From assembly GCA_021413535.1 (NCBI GenBank), contig JAIOQF010000256.1:1-5738 (forward strand): DNA of 5,738 bases, given 5' to 3'. This DNA is from Verrucomicrobiota bacterium. GTDB taxonomy: Bacteria > Verrucomicrobiota > Verrucomicrobiia > Verrucomicrobiales > Verrucomicrobiaceae. Below, in pieces: positions 1 through 4,679 of the stretch. Both the position numbers and the translations under genes were made by a program. The stretch's first letter is position 1, and each line of letters begins with the position of its first letter. The notes below the pieces were generated by a model. It saw only the letters and a list, made by a program, of their open reading frames with translations, was not told the DNA's origin and did not search any database.

Positions 1-1
1 T

Positions 2-85
2 GACGTCGGTCTCGAGCGCGCGCTGACCGAATGGGTGGCGAAGCACCGGGATTCCTGGAGAAAATCGAGAGTGTCAGCCGCCTGA
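2..85 (+). CDS. C-terminal tail of an unidentified upstream gene (partial)
   Basis: Frame 2 is open from the left edge to a TGA at 83-85 and gives 27 residues beginning DVGLERALTEWVAKHRDSW. About three quarters of its codons end in G or C, clearly more than in the competing frame 1, which stays open to the TAA at 94-96. An amphipathic stretch with W and HR near the C-terminus is reminiscent of the last helix of sugar-nucleotide epimerases, but the fragment is too short to name. It is on the same strand as the next gene, 99 nt away and separated from it by a hairpin, so it need not share its transcript. That it is coding is an inference from codon bias. Confidence 0.45.
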   Translation, partial: DVGLERALTEWVAKHRDSWRKSRVSAA

Positions 86-122
86 TATTGAAATAAATCA
101 CAATTCCTAGGCTGCCAAAGTG

Positions 123-149
123 GTTGCGCAGGAGGTGTTCCTGAGCAAC
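123..149 (+). other. Strong intergenic hairpin containing a GGAGG sequence
   Basis: Two 11-nt arms, GTTGCGCAGGA (123-133) and TCCTGAGCAAC (139-149), pair at every position except one G-A mismatch (128/144) and enclose a 5-nt loop, GGTGT. The only good Shine-Dalgarno-like sequence in the upstream region, GGAGG at 131-135, lies in the 5' arm and loop. It is about 50 nt from the following ATG, too far to serve it directly. No T-run follows, so this is not a classical intrinsic terminator. It could end the upstream transcript, stabilise an mRNA end, or act in the 5' leader of the next gene. Confidence 0.55.
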
Positions 150-184
150 TCTGACCAACACCCCTGTCATTGCCTCTCGCCCCC

Positions 185-1006
185 ATGACTTCCACGAACT
201 TCCGCAACAAACTCCTCTGGTTGTCCCTGACCGGTGGACTGATCCTTTCCAGCCCCGCACGCACTGCGGAAAAAATCGATGCCACGAAATTCCCCGGCTA
301 CGTCGTGGACGAGGTCGTGGTGCCGGTGCCCAGCGAGATTTTCGCTGTGCTGGACAAGCTGGGTTCCCCCAATTGGAAAGATGAAGTGCGCAAGACCAAG
401 CTCCCGGACACATCGGACCGGATGGAACTTTCGCTGATCTTCGGAGTGGTGGTCGCCGAGGGTTTTGTCGCCGTGCAAGCCCAGGACAAACAGACCGTGG
501 AAGATATTGGTCGCGATGTGATCAATCTTTCCAAGAAGCTCGGCCTCGGCAAGTCGGTCACACAACATGCCCAAAGCATCCTTGATGCGGTCAAGCAGAA
601 CGATTGGAAAGCAGTGCGCAAAGAACTCGACCTGACACAGGCCACGGTGCGCTCTGAAATGGACCGACTGCGCGACGGTGATCTAGCTCAATGCGTCAGT
701 CTGGGTGGCTGGCTCCGCGGCACGGCTTCCGTGACATCGGTCGTGAATAAAAACTACACGCAGGATCGCGCCGAGCTTCTTAACCAGCCGCTGCTGGCCG
801 AACACTTCAGCAAGTCGATGGGCAGCATGTCCGAGGGCGCGCGCAACAACAAGCTGGTGAGCGAGATCAACAAGGGTCTGACTTCAATCCGCAAGAACAT
901 GACTGCGGACGATGGGATTTTCCCACCGGACAAGGTGCTGGCCATCCAAAAAACTTGTGAGACTCTGCTGGCGCTGATCATGCACACCAGCAAGCCGGTT
1001 AAATAA
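185..1006 (+). CDS. Exported protein of unknown function (273 aa)
   Basis: I do not recognise this family. The N-terminus is a convincing Sec signal peptide: a short polar region with R7 and K9, a hydrophobic core at about residues 10-23, and a small-residue region with cleavage probably after A25 (SPA) or near A28. The mature part, about 245 residues, has no further membrane segment. It looks mainly helical and charged in its middle and C-terminal half, with a VVVPVPSEIFAVLDKLG segment early in the mature protein. Only two cysteines follow the signal peptide (C170, C258), which could form a disulfide outside the cytoplasm. The ATG at 185 is preferred because the signal peptide begins there; an in-frame TTG at 170 would add only MPLAP. 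Neither start has a Shine-Dalgarno sequence. A second exported protein begins 17 nt downstream, so the two are probably cotranscribed. Location in periplasm or outer envelope is inferred. Confidence 0.85.
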   Translation: MTSTNFRNKLLWLSLTGGLILSSPARTAEKIDATKFPGYVVDEVVVPVPSEIFAVLDKLGSPNWKDEVRKTKLPDTSDRMELSLIFGVVVAEGFVAVQAQDKQTVEDIGRDVINLSKKLGLGKSVTQHAQSILDAVKQNDWKAVRKELDLTQATVRSEMDRLRDGDLAQCVSLGGWLRGTASVTSVVNKNYTQDRAELLNQPLLAEHFSKSMGSMSEGARNNKLVSEINKGLTSIRKNMTADDGIFPPDKVLAIQKTCETLLALIMHTSKPVK

Positions 1007-1023
1007 TTTCTCATATCAGACAG

Positions 1024-1464
1024 ATGCATTCGCGCTCCAAACCATCCATCTGGCTCTGCGCCGCGCTGCTCTAGCTCGGGTTTGGTGCCGTGCAGGCCAC
1101 CGTCGATGAGGCGCACAACTTCGCGATGGAGGCGGCTACTCCCTTTGTGAACCAGGGCTTCACGGTGCGCGAGGACTACTGGAACGGCGAAGTGGAAAGC
1201 GGTCAACAGCTGGCCATCAAACACCAGCTGTTCAAAGGCAATGAATACGCCTTTTGGCTGGGCACAGCGAATCCCGACTGCGAACTGGAAGTTGCGGTCT
1301 ATGACGACAAAAACCAGCCCGTTCACATGGAACGCAAGGCTGACAAACACTCCTGTTCCGTGCGGGTGAACCCTCCAAAAACCGGCACCTACACCGTTGT
1401 CTTCAGCGTCAAAAGCAAGAAGGAACGCGGCGTCACTTGGGCGCTGGCATATGGGTATCGGTGA
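1024..1464 (+). CDS. Small exported protein with an in-frame amber codon in its signal peptide
   Basis: From the ATG at 1024 the frame reads MHSRSKPSIWLCAALL, then TAG (1072-1074), then LGFGAVQA and TVDEAHN, and stays open to the TGA at 1462-1464. Ignoring the TAG, this is a textbook Sec signal peptide: R4 and K6, a hydrophobic core, and a V-Q-A cleavage site. The whole frame has 146 codons including the TAG. The mature part, about 122 residues, has alternating hydrophobic and polar stretches typical of a beta-sandwich, two cysteines (C86 and C111 in full-frame numbering) and a C-terminal aromatic strand ending YGYR. It vaguely recalls secreted PPC-type beta domains, but I do not recognise the family. 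Codon bias stays strong after the TAG, so decay is recent, or the codon is read through, or the base is wrong. The first start after the stop, GTG at 1090, falls inside the signal peptide and would give a non-exported product. No Shine-Dalgarno sequence is seen. Confidence 0.7.
1072..1074 (+). other. In-frame TAG interrupting a signal peptide
   Basis: Codon 17 of the frame starting at 1024 is TAG, in the context CTC-TAG-CTC within the hydrophobic core. Changing the middle A to T, G or C would give Leu, Trp or Ser, and Leu in particular would restore an ordinary signal peptide. The frame is preserved on both sides, so this is a nonsense codon and not a frameshift. Confidence 0.85.
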
Positions 1465-1638
1465 AGAGGTTCAAGAAATAAGGGGTAAGGTTTAAGGCCG
1501 AAAGATGTTTCCCCGTGGATCCAAACACAGGTGCCTGCGTGTATGAACCTCCTTCACATGCAGCGCAACCCTGCGTGATCGCCCATCCTTGCCAATGGTT
1601 TACTCTTGAACCTTGCCCTTGAAACCTTGAACCTTTTT
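1463..1638 (+). repeat. Imperfect inverted repeat with degenerate 7-bp tandem arms filling the gap before phoH
   Basis: The left arm (1468-1496) and the reverse complement of the right arm (1605-1633) align without gaps and agree at 22 of 29 positions. Two of the mismatches would be G-U pairs in RNA. The 8-mer GGTTCAAG at 1468 is matched by CTTGAACC at 1605 and again at 1626. Weaker pairing extends outward to 1463 and 1638 and uses the T-run before the phoH ATG. Each arm has a 7-bp period: GTTCAAG, AAATAAG, GGGTAAG, GTTTAAG on the left; TCTTGAA, CCTTGCC, CTTGAAA, CCTTGAA on the right. About 108 nt of unremarkable sequence lies between the arms (1497-1604), with no recognisable promoter, riboswitch or small ORF. 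It could be a small non-autonomous repeat, a terminator-like or structured RNA, or a phoH leader element. Confidence 0.6.
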
Positions 1639-1639
1639 T

Positions 1640-2602
1640 ATGCCCATTGAAACCCTCACCTACGAAACACCACAGTTCCTCCACTCGATGCTGGGGCAGG
1701 ATGTGGCGCACCTGCGCGTGCTGGGTGAGGCCTTCGGTGTGCATGTAACCTCGCGCGACAGCTGGGTGAAATTCGAGGGTGATGAATCAAACATCGAGAA
1801 AGCAAAAAATGTCCTGACTGAACTGGAGAAAGTGCGACGGCAGGGCGGCGAGGTTACTGCGGAGTTGTTTCACATGATTGTGGATCATGCGCGCGAGCCG
1901 CACTCCGGGATGCCAGTCGATCATTTGATGGGACTGAAACTGCTGGGTGGCGCGCGCAAATCACCTGTGCTGGCGAAGACACGCGGGCAGCTCGAGTATC
2001 TCCGCGCCCTGCGGGAATACGAAGTCGTCTTCGGCGTCGGCCCGGCCGGCACTGGCAAAACTTTTCTGGCCATGGCCCAGGCGCTGCAATGTCTGCGCGA
2101 CAAAACCATCCAGCGCCTGGTCCTGACCCGGCCGGCAGTGGAAGCGGGCGAGGCACTGGGCTATCTGCCCGGTGATCTGAATGAAAAAGTCCTGCCCTAC
2201 CTCCGCCCTCTTTATGACGCGCTCTTTGAACTGACGGATCCCGAGGAAGCAGAGCGCATGGTGGAAAAGGGCATCGTCGAGATTGCGCCACTGGCTTACA
2301 TGCGCGGTCGGACTTTGAAAAATGCGTTTGTAATTTTGGATGAGGGACAGAACACCACCCCCGAACAAATGTTCATGTTCCTGACCCGGCTGGGAGAAGG
2401 TTCTCGTTGCGTCGTCACCGGTGACCCCTCACAAACCGATCTTCGACGTGGGATAAAATCAGGGCTCGTAGAGGCAATCGAAGCACTAAAACAGGTGGAA
2501 GGCATTCGTTTTGTGCACTTTGCACCAAGTGATGCCGTCCGACTTCCGGTCGTCCGACGGATTATCGAAGCCTATAAATTCCATAGACAATCCGGGGAAT
2601 AA
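1640..2602 (+). CDS. phoH: PhoH family ATPase (YbeZ/PhoL type)
   Basis: At 320 residues this is a normal-length PhoH protein. An N-terminal KH-like nucleic-acid-binding region spans about residues 20-65. The ATPase core follows: Walker A GPAGTGKT at 134-141 (K140), the family segment LTRPAVEAGEALGYLPGDL at 162-180, Walker B VILDE at 231-235 (D234, E235), and a TGDPSQTDL sensor motif at 260-268. The family is a RecA/helicase-like cytoplasmic NTPase. In E. coli, YbeZ binds the endoribonuclease YbeY and is linked to rRNA maturation and ribosome quality control. A YbeY domain is encoded in the next gene, so the same partnership is likely here. The ATG at 1640 follows TTTTTT directly with no Shine-Dalgarno sequence; the N-terminus and start match the family. 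The next gene begins 63 nt downstream on the same strand, probably in the same transcript. The name says nothing about phosphate regulation here; no Pho box is visible. Confidence 0.95.
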   Translation: MPIETLTYETPQFLHSMLGQDVAHLRVLGEAFGVHVTSRDSWVKFEGDESNIEKAKNVLTELEKVRRQGGEVTAELFHMIVDHAREPHSGMPVDHLMGLKLLGGARKSPVLAKTRGQLEYLRALREYEVVFGVGPAGTGKTFLAMAQALQCLRDKTIQRLVLTRPAVEAGEALGYLPGDLNEKVLPYLRPLYDALFELTDPEEAERMVEKGIVEIAPLAYMRGRTLKNAFVILDEGQNTTPEQMFMFLTRLGEGSRCVVTGDPSQTDLRRGIKSGLVEAIEALKQVEGIRFVHFAPSDAVRLPVVRRIIEAYKFHRQSGE

Positions 2603-2610
2603 CTGGCGGA

Positions 2611-2624
2611 AGTTCTTGAGAACT
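2611..2624. promoter_or_regulatory. Perfect 14-bp palindrome, candidate operator between phoH and pgpH-ybeY
   Basis: AGTTCTTGAGAACT has 6-bp arms around a central TG. It lies 8 nt after the phoH stop and 41 nt before the next ATG. A 2-nt centre is too tight for a useful RNA hairpin, so a dimeric DNA-binding protein is the likelier reader. The core GTTC-N4-GAAC resembles the TGTTC-N4-GAACA motif that I recall being described for verrucomicrobial LexA, differing at the outermost base of each arm. That link rests on memory and on an inferred lineage. No clear -35/-10 pair is visible around it. Confidence 0.35.
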
Positions 2625-2665
2625 CTGAAGGATTCGTTATATTTCTGGCCGGGTTTTTCCCTACT

Positions 2666-4663
2666 ATGTTTGACTTCATCAAGCGGGCGCGCCTGCAACG
2701 CCAGGGCCTTTCATGCGGCAGAATCCGCCGTAAACAATTGCAGGGCGAACTGTGGGACACGCTACGCGATCATCCTCTCGTGGGAGTCGGCGCGCTGGTG
2801 ATTTCGTGGCTGGGTTTGCTGATTCTGCTTCACTTCCTTTCAGTCGGACTGCATGCAGCCACAGCCGGCAGCGCCGTTTTCGTTACTGCGGTGCTGATCA
2901 CTGCCTCAGTCCATTGGTATCTGGGGTTCCAAAATGAGCGGCGCAACAACAGCCAGATTGTGCTGACGTTTGCGGTGATCGGAGTGCAGCTTGCGGCCAC
3001 CGGCCTGGCGCTGAGTTACGGTTTGCACCACGCCTTGGGAGCTGGCTTCTCCCTGATGCTTGCGCCTCATGCACTGGCCCCGACCATTCTCTGCATGCTG
3101 GCGGGCCGCAGACTGGGGCTTTTCGCCGCCGTCTATGGAACCCTGCTGGGTGCCTCCCTCGTAGAAGACACTTTCGCGCTTCCTTTTGTCGCCACGGGAT
3201 TGAGCGTCGGGTTCATCGCCGTCTTCGCCAGCCAGCGCGTGCGTCGGCGCAGTCGGCTGCTGAGCTGCGGTTTTTACACCGGTCTCACCGCGACACTTTA
3301 CATGGTGCTCTTCGGACAGACGGACGTGGCCATGGGCACGAGCAGGGAAATGCTGCTGCTTTCCGCCCCCCTGCTCTGCGGCATGGTCACGACCATGCTC
3401 GCCGGTGCTCTTCTTCCCGCGCTGGAAGCCGTTTTCCACATGACCACGGACATCTCCTGGCTGGAACAGGCGGACCTCAACCATCCTCTGATGCGCCGTC
3501 TGAGCATCGAAGCTCCGGGCACTTATCACCACAGCTTGGTTCTGGCCAATCTCTCCGAGGCCGCCGCCGAAGCCATCGGTGCCAACGCCAGCATGTGTCG
3601 CGTCTGCAGCTACTTCCACGACATCGGGAAGCTTTCCAAGCCGGAATATTTTATCGAGAACATGAATCCCGATGAAAACCCGCATGACGACTTGACCGCC
3701 CGCATGAGCGCCCTGGTGCTAATCGCCCATGTGAAGGACGGCGTGGATCTCGCGCTCAAACACCGCCTGAACTCCCGAATCATCGACGTCATCGAGCAAC
3801 ACCACGGCAACACGCTCGTCTACTTTTTCTACCGCCGCGCGCTCGACCAGAAGAAGGAAATCCTCCGCCTCGTCGAAGAGGAAAAAGCACGCGAAGACGA
3901 TGTCCCCGACGTCACCGAGGAAGGTTTCCGCTATCCCGGCCCCAAGCCCCAGTTCAAGGAGAGCGCCATCATCAGCCTGGCCGATGCCGTGGAAGGCGCC
4001 AGTCGCACTCTTGGCAAACCAACGCCCGCGCGCGTGGAGCAAATGGTGGAGGACATTGTCCGCGACCGCATCCTCGACCACCAGCTCGACGAATGCGATC
4101 TCACTCTCTCCGAACTCGCTGAAATCAAAGCCAGCTTCGTCAAGACCCTGCTCAGCATGATGCACAGCCGCATCAAGTACCAGAAAGCCACCGAAACCAC
4201 GGCCAGACTCCGGCCTATGCCCTCCTCACTCCAGCTCAATCTCTTCAATCACCAGACGGAACAGCCCGCCCCGCTGGATCTCTGGCACTCTGCGGCAGAG
4301 CGTGCGCTCCCATTGTGCCTTGATGCCGCAACGTCGCTCACGAGCGAACTGCACGCGCTGCAGGAAATCGAGGTCAGCCTCGTCGACGATATCACCATCG
4401 CGCAGATCCACACCGAATTCCTCAACGATCCCACGCCCACCGACGTCATCACCTTCCCCCACGGCGAAATATTCATCAGCCTCGATACCGCGCAGCGTCA
4501 AGCTGTCGAACACGGAGAATCCTACGAGCGTGAAGTCGCCCTTTATATCATCCACGCCCTGTTGCATCTGGCGGGCTGGGATGATCTTGAGCCCACAAAT
4601 CGAGCGATGATGCACGCGGAGCAGGAACGTATCCTTCAAGCAATCTGGAGTGCCGCGGCATGA
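2666..4663 (+). CDS. Fusion of a 7TM-HD phosphohydrolase (PgpH type) with YbeY endoribonuclease
   Basis: The frame encodes 665 residues. A basic cytoplasmic N-terminus (1-37) is followed by seven or eight hydrophobic segments between about 38 and 252, including the family's LAPHALAPTILCMLAGRRLG region. A cytoplasmic HD domain spans about 275-500. Its metal ligands match the PgpH pattern: H289, H318-D319 (HDIGK), H355, H379-H380 and D440. An acidic/basic insertion lies near 394-415, before the conserved FRYPGPKP. The family cleaves cyclic di-AMP to pApA; that substrate is inferred here. The extracellular domain of classical PgpH is missing. From about residue 518 a whole YbeY follows: VSLVDD, PTDVITFP (591-598), EIFISL (601-606) and H630-x3-H634-x5-D640. 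YbeY is a metal-dependent RNase that processes the 16S rRNA 3' end. M518 (ATG at 4217) looks like a native YbeY start but lacks a Shine-Dalgarno sequence. One joined protein is the simplest reading. Separate names would be pgpH and ybeY. Confidence 0.93.
   Translation: MFDFIKRARLQRQGLSCGRIRRKQLQGELWDTLRDHPLVGVGALVISWLGLLILLHFLSVGLHAATAGSAVFVTAVLITASVHWYLGFQNERRNNSQIVLTFAVIGVQLAATGLALSYGLHHALGAGFSLMLAPHALAPTILCMLAGRRLGLFAAVYGTLLGASLVEDTFALPFVATGLSVGFIAVFASQRVRRRSRLLSCGFYTGLTATLYMVLFGQTDVAMGTSREMLLLSAPLLCGMVTTMLAGALLPALEAVFHMTTDISWLEQADLNHPLMRRLSIEAPGTYHHSLVLANLSEAAAEAIGANASMCRVCSYFHDIGKLSKPEYFIENMNPDENPHDDLTARMSALVLIAHVKDGVDLALKHRLNSRIIDVIEQHHGNTLVYFFYRRALDQKKEILRLVEEEKAREDDVPDVTEEGFRYPGPKPQFKESAIISLADAVEGASRTLGKPTPARVEQMVEDIVRDRILDHQLDECDLTLSELAEIKASFVKTLLSMMHSRIKYQKATETTARLRPMPSSLQLNLFNHQTEQPAPLDLWHSAAERALPLCLDAATSLTSELHALQEIEVSLVDDITIAQIHTEFLNDPTPTDVITFPHGEIFISLDTAQRQAVEHGESYEREVALYIIHALLHLAGWDDLEPTNRAMMHAEQERILQAIWSAAA
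4217..4663 (+). other. ybeY: YbeY-domain portion of the fusion, with possible internal start
   Basis: This part alone would be a 148-residue protein, close to the usual YbeY length, beginning MPSSLQLNLFNHQ as free-standing YbeY proteins often do. The zinc-site motif is H-x3-H-x5-D, where E. coli has H-x3-H-x5-H. The stretch FLNDPTPTDV has Leu where the E. coli type has the conserved Arg of YRGKDKPT. I recall both substitutions as common in Bacteroidetes and PVC YbeY proteins, so the domain is probably active. The sequence just before 4217 has no ribosome binding site, so independent translation is possible but not indicated. Confidence 0.75.
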
Positions 4664-4677
4664 CGCCGCACTCCTGA
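4644..4677. terminator. Hairpin across the junction of two convergent genes, possible bidirectional terminator
   Basis: GGAGTGC (4647-4653) pairs perfectly with GCACTCC (4668-4674). After a C-C mismatch, GCG (4655-4657) pairs with CGC (4664-4666), leaving a 6-nt loop, and two more pairs are possible outside (4644-4645 with 4676-4677). The stop codon of the + strand gene (4661-4663) is in the loop. The structure starts a few nt after the minus-strand stop (4680-4682). No T-run follows on either strand, so intrinsic termination would be weak; it may instead protect mRNA 3' ends or limit read-through. Confidence 0.45.
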
Positions 4678-4679
4678 AC

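Noticed and set aside
1..96. Frame 1 at the left edge, open to the TAA at 94-96, as the upstream gene tail.
   Set aside because: Its third codon positions are much less GC-rich than those of frame 2, and the peptide is less protein-like.
88..116. TTGAAA at 88-93 as a -35 promoter element.
   Set aside because: No acceptable -10 hexamer lies 16-18 nt downstream.
170..184. TTG at 170 as the start of the first exported protein.
   Set aside because: It adds only MPLAP before a normal signal peptide starting at the ATG at 185, and has no ribosome binding site.
754..1350. Minus-strand open frame (198 codons) across both exported-protein genes.
   Set aside because: It spans two genes with clear signal peptides and good codon bias on the + strand; it is an antisense shadow.
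1090..1464. A separate gene starting at GTG 1090.
   Set aside because: GTG 1090 encodes the valine of the V-Q-A cleavage site in a signal peptide whose start is at 1024; a gene beginning there would make no biological sense.
1465..1639. Cyclic di-AMP (ydaO-type) or other known riboswitch in front of phoH.
   Set aside because: Attractive given the PgpH domain downstream, but none of the conserved core sequences I know is present, and the region is only 175 nt with its ends used by the repeat arms.
2906..3685. Long minus-strand open frame (259 codons) opposite the membrane and HD part of the fusion gene.
   Set aside because: It mirrors a strongly conserved coding region on the other strand, and its translation is low in hydrophobic residues, rich in Gly/Gln/His and unlike any family.
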